A DNA stretch of 12,851 nucleotides from Chloroflexota bacterium (lineage in GTDB: Bacteria > Chloroflexota > Dehalococcoidia > JABGRK01). Shown one piece after another: positions 6,966 through 12,851 of this stretch; within the stretch, counting starts at the first letter, position 1; each line of letters opens with the position of its first letter. The stretch lies in assembly GCA_030665485.1 (NCBI GenBank), contig DAOUZV010000018.1, positions 1-12,851 on the forward strand. The letters run 5' to 3'. The position numbers and the translations under genes were made by a program. The notes under the pieces were generated by a model, which saw only the letters and a list, made by a program, of their open reading frames with translations, was not told the origin of the DNA and made no database searches.

Positions 6966-7008
6966 ATTTTAAGATAACGGCAAGACAATGTATGCGACTT
7001 TTGTCTCA
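6966..7008 (-). promoter_or_regulatory. Crp-type operator and -10 box for the 80-aa gene
   Basis: On the minus strand, TGAGACAAAAGTCGCA (6993-7008) has Crp geometry: half-sites TGAGA and TCGCA separated by 6 bases. After 21 bases comes TAAAAT (6966-6971). If transcription starts near 6959, the site centre is at about -41.5, the classic position for class II activation. No good -35 box is present, as expected for an activator-dependent promoter. It differs at one base from the site at 7352-7367. Confidence 0.65.
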
Positions 7009-7094
7009 TCGTTAGGGAAGCTAAGTCAGTAGTAGAAGGACGGAACTAGGGAAAGTTGAAAGGGAGGATTTAGAAAGTAATGAAAACGACGAAT

Positions 7095-7301
7095 CTAGCC
7101 TTCTTCGAAGACTATCTCAAAGGCGCAGCTTATAGCGCCGATGGGGCAGATGGCCTCGCACTCGGTGCACCAGCCGCAATCCTCTGTCTCTATGATGGTG
7201 ATAATGTTATTTACCAGGACAATGGCGTGGCATTTGCATACTTCTACGCAGTGTCCGCAGCAATCGCATTTTTCAAGGTCTATATAGGGCATCTCTGCCA
7301 T
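7095..7301 (-). CDS. 2[4Fe-4S] ferredoxin
   Basis: This 68-residue low-potential electron carrier has two cluster motifs. The first is Cys12-x2-Cys15-x2-Cys18-x3-Cys22, and the second is Cys42-x2-Cys45-x2-Cys48-x3-Cys52 followed by Pro53. The first motif lacks the usual following Pro (it reads CKCH). Extra cysteines occur at 14, 24 and 59. The start at 7301 has GGAGGG 9 bases upstream. A longer reading from 7343 has no ribosome site and would run across the predicted promoter. The protein probably carries electrons for a nearby oxidoreductase, and the aldehyde ferredoxin oxidoreductase 1.6 kb away is an obvious candidate, though this is inferred. A Crp-type site at 7352-7367 lies directly upstream, next to the regulator gene. 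Confidence 0.9.
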   Translation of the reverse strand: MAEMPYIDLEKCDCCGHCVEVCKCHAIVLVNNIITIIETEDCGWCTECEAICPIGAISCAFEIVFEEG

Positions 7302-7323
7302 CTTTAGTGACCCTCCACAAGCT

Positions 7324-7367
7324 ATTTTAAGGTAGCCTGCCATATTTAATCTGCGACATTTGTCTCA
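7324..7367 (-). promoter_or_regulatory. Crp-type operator and -10 box for the ferredoxin gene
   Basis: On the minus strand, TGAGACAAATGTCGCA (7352-7367) is followed after 22 bases by TAAAAT (7324-7329), predicting a start near 7317 and a leader of about 16 bases. The site centre is at about -42, and no convincing -35 box exists. It overlaps the TGA stop codon of the regulator gene, so the regulator would act at the end of its own coding region. Confidence 0.65.
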
Positions 7368-8036
7368 TGTCGCCATTTCCACCATGCCTTCAAGGGCTTT
7401 TTTGTTGCTTATTACAATGCGGTGGCGGTTCATTTTAATCGATCCGTCCGCCTCCAGCATTTTGAGCGACCTGCCAACCACCTCGCGTGCCGTACCCGCC
7501 ATGGCCGCCATATCCTGCTGCGTCAGCCTCGGCTTTGAGCCAACGTCATCACCGGCGTATTTGAGCAGAATGCCGGCGACTCGGCCGATGACGTGCTTGA
7601 ACGACAAGTCTTCGACCAACAGCGACAGAGTGCGAATCCTGCCCGCAAGCAAGTTGGTGGTATTCTTTTGCGCCTTGGGGTATTTGTCCAGCAGGGCACG
7701 CATATCAACCTTGCTTAAGGCGTATAGATCGACGGGACCCATCGCCTGTGCGCTGGCCGGGTTGGGCAAACCGTCGATTACGGGAACATCGTTGAACGAC
7801 TCACCGGCGTGCGCCAGATATAGAATCTGTTCCTTGCCCTCGGCAGATGTCTTGAACAGCTTGACAGCACCCGATGCGACTACATAGAGATTCTCCGCAG
7901 GATCTCCCTCCATGGCAATTATCTCCCCGCGTTTTACGGTCTGCTCAAAGAAAGGCTTAGCAGCTTCCTCAAGGTCGTCAGAGGCAAAGCCGGCAAAGTA
8001 TGCAACCTGTTTAATAATCTCTATATCAACAGCCAT
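7365..8036 (-). CDS. Crp/Fnr-family transcriptional regulator
   Basis: This 223-residue protein has a cyclic-nucleotide-binding-type sensor domain (about 18-130), a long dimer helix (about 120-145) and a C-terminal winged helix-turn-helix (about 170-205). The recognition helix TAREVVGRSLKMLE keeps Arg184, Glu185 and Arg189, which align with Crp Arg180, Glu181 and Arg185 that read TGTGA. It contains no cysteine, so it is not an Fe-S sensor like Fnr. The pocket segment SFNDVPVIDGLPNPAS lacks the Arg-Ser pair that binds cAMP in Crp, so the signal is unknown; a redox, heme or small-molecule ligand are possibilities. It follows the 247-aa membrane protein gene by 35 bases, probably in one transcript. 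The ATG has no strong ribosome site. Two matching Crp-type sites lie just downstream. Confidence 0.92.
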   Translation of the reverse strand: MAVDIEIIKQVAYFAGFASDDLEEAAKPFFEQTVKRGEIIAMEGDPAENLYVVASGAVKLFKTSAEGKEQILYLAHAGESFNDVPVIDGLPNPASAQAMGPVDLYALSKVDMRALLDKYPKAQKNTTNLLAGRIRTLSLLVEDLSFKHVIGRVAGILLKYAGDDVGSKPRLTQQDMAAMAGTAREVVGRSLKMLEADGSIKMNRHRIVISNKKALEGMVEMAT

Positions 8037-8071
8037 ATATGCAACTCAAAAAGAATTAGCGATATTATACA

Positions 8072-8815
8072 CTATCCCATAACCACTGGCGAGGCACTCT
8101 TGTCGAACGGATTGGTGCGCATGGCCAGCGAAAACAGGTAAGGATAATTGTCCTTAAGGTGCTCCATGTACTCCAACCACATCTGCGCTAAAATCCCATA
8201 CGCCCGGTTGGTATCTCCTGTAAGGTGCATCATGTCGGTATCTGGCAAACCAGTAACGTCATCCCTGCTGGCCAGCTCATCGGCCAGATGGAACACCGCC
8301 CTCAGCAGATCGGTAAAGTTCTCATGCTCCAGTAATATCGGATTTTCAAACATGCGAATCAAAAACTCCATTCTTTCAATAAGCAGTTGCTTCATATCCA
8401 GAAGGTTCTGTGCATTTATTTTAACCCCATAATCGTATTTGGTGATTATTTTGCTGACCCTGTCGAACTCTTTATCATCCCAGTTATTGCGCACTATCAG
8501 TTCTTTGCGCATGGCATCTAATCTGGGATCGAGGTCGGATATATATGTTAGCAGCTTTGTACCGATCTCGCCGAAGAAGGCGCCTATAACCATGTTCAGC
8601 TTCTCCAGTCTGGCGCGTCTCTCTCTGGAATCCAGCAAACGATGCACTATGAGAACAACCATCAGCACCTCGATGGGCACAAACGCTATATCACCAACCA
8701 TATAAATGAATATATGACGAGAGTCTCTAAAAATGGCATAGTGAATTCCATACGTCGCTGCCGACACTACCACCAGTGCCACACCAAGCCATATCTTCCA
8801 ATCTATACGTTTCAT
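8072..8815 (-). CDS. Two-helix membrane protein of unknown function
   Basis: I do not recognise a named family for this 247-residue protein. Two hydrophobic segments near the N-terminus (about 8-28 and 36-60) should anchor it in the inner membrane. The second contains charged residues, Asp42 and Glu49, within GDIAFVPIEVLMVVLIVH. The rest is a hydrophilic, mostly helical cytosolic part of about 185 residues rich in Leu, Glu, Asp and Met, with few features beyond PDTDMMHLTGDTNRAYG and LMDxx-like helices. There is no kinase, GGDEF or HAMP motif. An AGGGG ribosome site precedes the ATG. It is probably co-transcribed with the downstream Crp-type regulator and diverges from the aldehyde oxidoreductase, so a sensory or membrane-linked accessory role is possible but unproven. 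Confidence 0.75.
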   Translation of the reverse strand: MKRIDWKIWLGVALVVVSAATYGIHYAIFRDSRHIFIYMVGDIAFVPIEVLMVVLIVHRLLDSRERRARLEKLNMVIGAFFGEIGTKLLTYISDLDPRLDAMRKELIVRNNWDDKEFDRVSKIITKYDYGVKINAQNLLDMKQLLIERMEFLIRMFENPILLEHENFTDLLRAVFHLADELASRDDVTGLPDTDMMHLTGDTNRAYGILAQMWLEYMEHLKDNYPYLFSLAMRTNPFDKSASPVVMG

Positions 8816-8838
8816 GGCAGCACCCCTTTAACTATCTC

Positions 8839-8867
8839 ATTTTACCATCAAAACGAGTACTTCTGAA
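8839..8867 (-). promoter_or_regulatory. Candidate promoter for the membrane-protein/regulator pair
   Basis: On the minus strand, TTCAGA (8862-8867) and TAAAAT (8839-8844) are separated by 17 bases, about 24 bases upstream of the ATG at 8815. The boxes match consensus at 4 of 6 and 5 of 6 positions. It lies beside the opposing promoter of the oxidoreductase gene. Confidence 0.4.
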
Positions 8868-8875
8868 TCTACCAC

Positions 8876-8908
8876 ATGTTGACAACATTTGCCAACGGGC
8901 CTTAAAGT
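8876..8908 (+). promoter_or_regulatory. Candidate promoter and operator of the aldehyde oxidoreductase gene
   Basis: A consensus -35 box TTGACA (8879-8884) is followed after 18 bases by TAAAGT (8903-8908), which matches TATAAT at 4 of 6 positions. The -35 box sits inside the perfect 13-base palindrome ATGTTGACAACAT (8876-8888). A second similar unit, TTGCCAA (8889-8895), lies 10 bases after TTGACAA (8879-8885), one helical turn away. A repressor binding here would block the promoter. It does not match the Crp-type sites found downstream of the regulator. Confidence 0.4.
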
Positions 8909-8946
8909 GGAATTGGATATTTTTAACGTACGGCGAGTGGAAGCAA

Positions 8947-10854
8947 ATGACGTTAAGTAAGAAAATAGCGTATATAGACTTAACCACGGGCGAAATCGAA
9001 TCCAAGCCCATTGCTATAGAACTGCGTAAGAAATACATGGGCGGGCGCGGTCTCGATATGTACCTGCTCTATAACCACGTAAAACCCGGCATCGATGCGC
9101 TAAGTCCTCAAAACGTGGCGTTCATCAGCGCCGGCGTACTGGTGGGAACACCGTCTTCGGGAACCGGACGGACGCACATAGCAGGCAAGTCGCCGCTTAC
9201 CGGCTACGTGGGCAGCTCCAACATGGGAGGTTTCTTCTCATCAGAGCTGAGGTGGGCCGGTTTCGACCATCTGGTAATCAAGGGCAAAGCGAATAAGCCA
9301 AGCTACCTGTGGATACAAGATGGTGAGATCGAGATACGCGATGCGGCATACCTGTGGGGACTGGATACACAAGCAACGCAGCAAGCGATAAGAGGCAAAC
9401 ACGGCGACGAAGAGATACAGGCGCTCACCATAGGCCCGGCGGGCGAAAACCTGGTACGGTACGCCAACGTGATGACCTCGCTCAAAAACGCCGGCGGCAG
9501 AACCGGCATGGGCGCACTGCTGGGCTCCAAGAACCTTAAAGCGGTTGCCGCCAGGGGCACCATGGACCTCAAGCTAGCCCACCCCGAAGAAGCGCTTGCA
9601 TACAACAAACGCGTTATTGATGACATACTTTCCGCCAAGGCGTCCAAGATCATGGGGCGCTACGGCTCACCATTCATCTGGGGAATTACCAACAGTTCCG
9701 GTATGGTGCGGGTGCGCAACTTCCAGCGCAATCAGCTTGAAAACGGCACCGCCGTTGAGTGCGAGGAGTTGGAGAAATACTCCGTGGGCAGGGCGGGATG
9801 TTTCGGCTGCCAGGTGCACTGCCGCGGCAGATACCGCATACCCGATGGCCCATATAAAGGAATCTACGGTGAAGGTCCCGAATATACCGCTCAAGGCGCG
9901 TTTGCCGGGGAAGTGGACTGTACCAACCCCATGACCGTGCTGGTGGGCAATCACCTGACAAATATATACGGCCTTGATAATCTGGAAACGGGTAGCATGA
10001 TCGCCTGGGCCATGGAACTGTACGAGCTTGGAATATTAACTGACAAGGATACCGACGGAATAAAGCTGACCTTCGGCAACGACGAAGCGGTAATAGAGAT
10101 GATAGGCCGTATCGTGCGGCGCGAAGGCCTCGGGGCGATACTTGCCGAAGGCCCGCTTAGAGCCGCTGATATAATAGGTAAAGGCTCGGCCAAGTATCTG
10201 GTGCACGCCAAGGGCATGAGCAACCTGCACTCCGACGAGCGCTCCACGCCATCGCTGGCGTTGGGCGTTGCCACCAGCTCCCGGGGCGCGGACCACATAC
10301 GCAGCCGCGCCGCAATCGACCTTTTCGGCCTGCCCGATTCACTGCTTAAAGACGTATATGGCCAACCCACGCCGTATGACGGTCCTATGAATTCGGACTA
10401 CACCTCGTACGTGGGCAAATCCAGACAGGTGTTGTGGCAGGAAATGTGCTACGAGGCGGTGGACTGCCTGGGCATATGCAAATACCACACCGTATTTTTG
10501 GGTCCCAACTACCCCAATTTCGAGGAGTGGTCCCGGCTACTCTACTACAACACCGGCCTTGAGCTATCACCGCTGGACATATGGAACGTGGCAGATAGAG
10601 CATATACACTTGAGCGAATGTTCAACCTGCGCGAGGGCATGACCAAGAAAGACGATATGCTGGTAGACCGGTACTACGATGAACCAGCCCCGGACGGTAT
10701 CGATAAAGTGCGCGGCTCAAAGATAGATCGCGAAAAGTACAACACCATGCTGGATGAATATTACGAAATGCACGGATGGGACAAAAGTGGTGTTCCCAAA
10801 AAAGCGACCCTAAAGAAACTGGGGCTGGACGGCGAGCCATCGCACGTGCTTTAG
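8947..10854 (+). CDS. Aldehyde ferredoxin oxidoreductase family protein (tungsten/molybdenum)
   Basis: This 635-residue enzyme of the AOR family uses a tungsten or molybdenum bis-pyranopterin and one [4Fe-4S] cluster to couple aldehyde or carboxylate chemistry to ferredoxin. The N-terminal domain shows GGRGLD (32-37), SGTGRTHIAGKSPLTG (Lys81) and SSNMGGFFSSELRWAGFDHLVIKGKA. Cluster ligands are Cys285-x2-Cys288-x3-Cys292 in GCFGCQVHC and the distant Cys511 in DCLGICKY. The frame is open 57 codons further upstream, but that part has no AOR similarity and overlaps the divergent gene, so the ATG at 8947 is chosen; its ribosome site is weak. The subfamily (AOR, GOR, FOR, WOR or BamB-like) cannot be decided by eye. 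A ferredoxin and a Crp-type regulator lie nearby on the other strand. The gene ends 11 bases from the end of convergent hisF. Confidence 0.93.
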   Translation: MTLSKKIAYIDLTTGEIESKPIAIELRKKYMGGRGLDMYLLYNHVKPGIDALSPQNVAFISAGVLVGTPSSGTGRTHIAGKSPLTGYVGSSNMGGFFSSELRWAGFDHLVIKGKANKPSYLWIQDGEIEIRDAAYLWGLDTQATQQAIRGKHGDEEIQALTIGPAGENLVRYANVMTSLKNAGGRTGMGALLGSKNLKAVAARGTMDLKLAHPEEALAYNKRVIDDILSAKASKIMGRYGSPFIWGITNSSGMVRVRNFQRNQLENGTAVECEELEKYSVGRAGCFGCQVHCRGRYRIPDGPYKGIYGEGPEYTAQGAFAGEVDCTNPMTVLVGNHLTNIYGLDNLETGSMIAWAMELYELGILTDKDTDGIKLTFGNDEAVIEMIGRIVRREGLGAILAEGPLRAADIIGKGSAKYLVHAKGMSNLHSDERSTPSLALGVATSSRGADHIRSRAAIDLFGLPDSLLKDVYGQPTPYDGPMNSDYTSYVGKSRQVLWQEMCYEAVDCLGICKYHTVFLGPNYPNFEEWSRLLYYNTGLELSPLDIWNVADRAYTLERMFNLREGMTKKDDMLVDRYYDEPAPDGIDKVRGSKIDREKYNTMLDEYYEMHGWDKSGVPKKATLKKLGLDGEPSHVL

Positions 10855-10865
10855 GCATCTCCCGA

Positions 10866-11627
10866 CTATAGCCTGATAGGTATACCCCTGCCCTGTAGAT
10901 ACTCCTTGACCGCGCGTATGGAGTACGTTTTGAAGTGAAAGATGCTGGCGGCAAGCACCGCATCCGCCTTGCCCTCGGTTAGCGCATCATACAGGTGCTC
11001 CAGCGTGCCCGCACCACCGCTGGCTATTAGGGGAACCGATACGGACTCGCTGATGGTACACGTCAGGTCAATATCATAGCCCGTCTTCTGGCCGTCAGCG
11101 TCCCAGCTTGTAAGCAGTATCTCGCCCGCTCCAAGTTCAACTCCCTTTTGCGCCCACTCAACAGCGTCTATGCCCGTTGACTGACGCCCGCCATAAGTCA
11201 ACACCTCCCAGTCTTCGCCAGACTCCTTATGCTTGACATCAATGGCCAAGACTATGCACTGAGAGCCAAACTTTTTTGCGCCATCGGTGATAAGGTCGGG
11301 ATTGAGAACAGCAGCCGTATTTACCGATACCTTGTCAGCGCCCGCTTCCAGCATCAGCCGCATGTCGGCAACTTCGCGTATGCCCCCGCCAACCGTAAAC
11401 GGGATGAAGACCTGCTCCGCCACACGCCGCACGACGTCGACCATTGTATCGCGGCCATCAGACGAAGCGGTGATATCCAGGAATACCAGTTCGTCGGCAT
11501 CCTCAATGTCATAGAAGCCGGCAAGCTCCACCGGATCACCGGCGTCGCGCAACTGGGTAAAGCTGGTGCCCTTGACCACGCGTCCGGCGGTCACATCAAG
11601 ACACGGTATAATTCGCTTGGTCAACAT
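10866..11627 (-). CDS. hisF: Imidazole glycerol phosphate synthase, cyclase subunit HisF
   Basis: This 253-residue (beta-alpha)8 barrel has the family's normal length. It uses ammonia from HisH to turn PRFAR into imidazole glycerol phosphate (IGP) and AICAR in histidine synthesis. Catalytic Asp11 (IIPCLDV) and Asp130 (LAIDVK) are present, as are the phosphate-binding loops FTVGGGIR (77-84) and IASGGAG, and the FLDITAS strand. In LLTSWDADGQKTGYD a Trp replaces the common Met. The ATG overlaps the hisH stop codon (TAATG), so the two subunits are translationally coupled. No other his genes are in the window, so this is a split-off hisHF pair. Assignment is near certain. Confidence 0.96.
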   Translation of the reverse strand: MLTKRIIPCLDVTAGRVVKGTSFTQLRDAGDPVELAGFYDIEDADELVFLDITASSDGRDTMVDVVRRVAEQVFIPFTVGGGIREVADMRLMLEAGADKVSVNTAAVLNPDLITDGAKKFGSQCIVLAIDVKHKESGEDWEVLTYGGRQSTGIDAVEWAQKGVELGAGEILLTSWDADGQKTGYDIDLTCTISESVSVPLIASGGAGTLEHLYDALTEGKADAVLAASIFHFKTYSIRAVKEYLQGRGIPIRL

Positions 11628-12244
11628 TAACCCTTATCCCCAAGCGCCATTTTGAAATAATTGGCGTACATTTTTAGACCGTACTCCCCGCTCTTTTCTG
11701 GATGGAACTGCGTTGCAACAACGTTATCTTTAATTATCATCGCACAAATCGAGATGCCATAGTCAGTGGTAGCCGCGATAACCGATTTATCCTCTGGCAC
11801 ACCGTGATAGCTGTGCACGAAATAGAAATTCATATTATCCGGTATGCCGTCGAATATAGGATGCTTTATCTTCTGCTCAAGCTGATTCCAGCCCATGTGC
11901 GGAATCTTACGTCCCTCGGGCAGCCTCTTCACAGTGCCTGGCACTATACCCAGACATTCGTGCCAGCCCTCTTCCTCGGTCGCGGAAAACAGCACCTGCA
12001 GACCAATGCATATCGCCAGAAAGGGCCGCCCGCTTGCAACAACCTGATGTATTGCCTTGTCTATGCCTAACTCGACCAGACTATCCATGGTGTCGCGGGC
12101 AGCACCAACGCCCGGCAATATAACAACGTCGGCGCCCAGAATTTCCTTGGCGTCGCTTGTGACCATGGCCTTATAGCCCACCCTGGCTATGGCGTTAACC
12201 ACGCTGCGCAAATTGCCTGCGCCATAATCGATTATTGCGATCAA
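11627..12244 (-). CDS. hisH: Imidazole glycerol phosphate synthase, glutamine amidotransferase subunit HisH
   Basis: This 205-residue class I glutamine amidotransferase releases ammonia from glutamine and passes it to HisF. The triad is Cys79 in AICIGLQ, and His181 and Glu183 in HPEKSGEYG. The N-terminus MIAIIDYGAGNL (taking the start as Met) and the oxyanion region ILPGVGAA (42-49) fit the family. Translation starts at a TTG (12242-12244), which is supported by the exact family N-terminus and by GGGAG 8 bases upstream; no ATG is suitably placed. It is the first gene of the hisHF transcript, with a good sigma70-type promoter at 12274-12302. Confidence 0.96.
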   Translation of the reverse strand: MIAIIDYGAGNLRSVVNAIARVGYKAMVTSDAKEILGADVVILPGVGAARDTMDSLVELGIDKAIHQVVASGRPFLAICIGLQVLFSATEEEGWHECLGIVPGTVKRLPEGRKIPHMGWNQLEQKIKHPIFDGIPDNMNFYFVHSYHGVPEDKSVIAATTDYGISICAMIIKDNVVATQFHPEKSGEYGLKMYANYFKMALGDKG

Positions 12245-12273
12245 ATGCCCTTCTCCCGTATATCAACAAAGCT

Positions 12274-12302
12274 ATCATACGTTAGCTACTGGTGGCAGTC
12301 AA
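12274..12302 (-). promoter_or_regulatory. Sigma70-type promoter of hisHF
   Basis: On the minus strand, TTGACT (12297-12302) and TATGAT (12274-12279) are separated by exactly 17 bases, each matching consensus at 5 of 6 positions. They lie 30 bases upstream of the TTG start of hisH. Transcription should begin near 12267. It diverges from the promoter at 12324-12352. Confidence 0.65.
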
Positions 12303-12323
12303 CCACGAACAATGATCTTTAAC

Positions 12324-12352
12324 TTGCCAAGCATATAAATAATTCATATAAT
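12324..12352 (+). promoter_or_regulatory. Sigma70-type promoter of the ABC transporter gene
   Basis: TTGCCA (12324-12329, 5 of 6) and a perfect TATAAT (12347-12352) are separated by 17 bases in AT-rich DNA. Transcription should start near 12359, about 47 bases before the ATG. The two divergent -35 boxes are only 21 bases apart. Confidence 0.7.
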
Positions 12353-12405
12353 CTACAGCAATAAGCCCTTCACTATCTTAAGCAAATGAAATCGGGAGAA
12401 ACATT

Positions 12406-12851
12406 ATGTCCGATGAATTCTTAATAGCAAAAGACCTGAATAAAAGCTTTAACGAAATCAAGGCGGTTAACGGGGTTTCTTTCTCCATAAACCGCGGCGA
12501 GATATTTGGTCTGCTCGGGCCCAACGGCGCCGGTAAAACCACAACGATACGCATGCTGGCAACCGTGCTCCAGCCCGACCAGGGCGAAGTTACCATCGGT
12601 GGATACTCCACGCGGCAGAACGCTCCCGAAGCCCGGGCCATTATAGGTGTCTGCCCTCAGGACCTAGCTCTATACGAAGACCTGTCTGCCATGGATAACC
12701 TGGTATTTTTCGGTAGAATGAGCGGGCTCGATGGCACAGAGGCAAAGGCTCAGGCTGCCTCCAATCTGGAGTTGATGGGTCTTACGGAAAGGGCCAAGGG
12801 CAAAATAGCCAAGTTTTCCGGTGGCATGAAGCGGCGCATCAACCTAGCAGT
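12406..12851 (+). CDS. ABC transporter ATP-binding protein, ABC-2 type, N-terminal part
   Basis: The first 148 residues of an ABC ATPase are present; the gene runs off the right edge. Walker A is GPNGAGKTT (38-46), the Q-loop is Gln85 in GVCPQDLALYEDLSA, and the signature is FSGGMKRR (137-144). Walker B and the H-loop lie beyond the window. The signature with GGMKRR and the Q-loop style resemble DrrA/NatA/CcmA-like ATPases that pair with ABC-2 permeases for drug, lipid or ion export. GGGAG (12394-12398) precedes the ATG by 7 bases. It diverges from hisH, with no evident functional link. The permease is expected downstream, outside the window, and the substrate cannot be named. Confidence 0.93.
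   Translation, partial: MSDEFLIAKDLNKSFNEIKAVNGVSFSINRGEIFGLLGPNGAGKTTTIRMLATVLQPDQGEVTIGGYSTRQNAPEARAIIGVCPQDLALYEDLSAMDNLVFFGRMSGLDGTEAKAQAASNLELMGLTERAKGKIAKFSGGMKRRINLA

Noticed and set aside
7010..7094. Purine-rich stretch (plus strand) between the ferredoxin and 80-aa genes
   Set aside because: No hairpin, repeat or reading frame with a ribosome site was found; it appears to be the ferredoxin 3' untranslated region.
8776..8946. 57-codon upstream extension of the aldehyde oxidoreductase frame
   Set aside because: It has no AOR-like sequence, overlaps the start of the divergent membrane-protein gene and contains both predicted promoters.

Overview
The window is a 12.85-kb piece of a bacterial chromosome with dense coding, short gaps and Shine-Dalgarno-led genes. 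An aldehyde:ferredoxin oxidoreductase, an 8Fe-8S ferredoxin, a Crp/Fnr regulator, a GlcD-type flavoprotein and no oxygen-respiration genes point to an anaerobe. From protein style, with low certainty, I would guess Chloroflexota/Dehalococcoidia-like. No mobile element, RNA gene or CRISPR array was seen.

Layout. (1) 2-924, plus strand: the 3' end of a DapB/2,4-diaminopentanoate-dehydrogenase-like gene, then a complete RutB-like cysteine hydrolase. (2) 931-6584, minus strand, read right to left: dnaK with an unusual Cys-repeat tail, a glutaredoxin-PDZ fusion, an FmdB-type zinc-ribbon protein, a ccdA remnant with its middle deleted, a glycolate/D-lactate dehydrogenase-like FAD protein, and a CDF cation-efflux protein. 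A GC-rich hairpin and a new promoter separate dnaK from the fusion gene. (3) 6695-8815, minus strand: a 247-aa two-helix membrane protein, a Crp-type regulator, a ferredoxin and an 80-aa Cys-rich protein. (4) 8947-10854, plus strand: a tungsten/molybdenum aldehyde ferredoxin oxidoreductase, divergent from region 3. (5) 10866-12244, minus strand: hisF and hisH, overlapping by one base. (6) 12406 to the end, plus strand: the 5' part of an ABC-2-type transporter ATPase. hisH and the ABC gene diverge from back-to-back sigma70-type promoters.

The most notable signal is regulatory. Two nearly identical 16-bp sites, TGAGACAAA(T/A)GTCGCA on the minus strand, lie upstream of the ferredoxin and the 80-aa gene. 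Each is centred about 41.5-42.5 bp before the predicted start point of a TAAAAT -10 box, and the Crp-type regulator gene is immediately upstream. The sites have Crp geometry (TGNGA-N6-TCNCA), and the regulator keeps the Arg-Glu-x3-Arg residues that Crp uses to read TGTGA. This looks like a self-contained Crp-family regulator with its two promoters, possibly supplying electron carriers to the neighbouring oxidoreductase. Other oddities are the DnaK Cys tail, the glutaredoxin-PDZ fusion and the collapsed ccdA.
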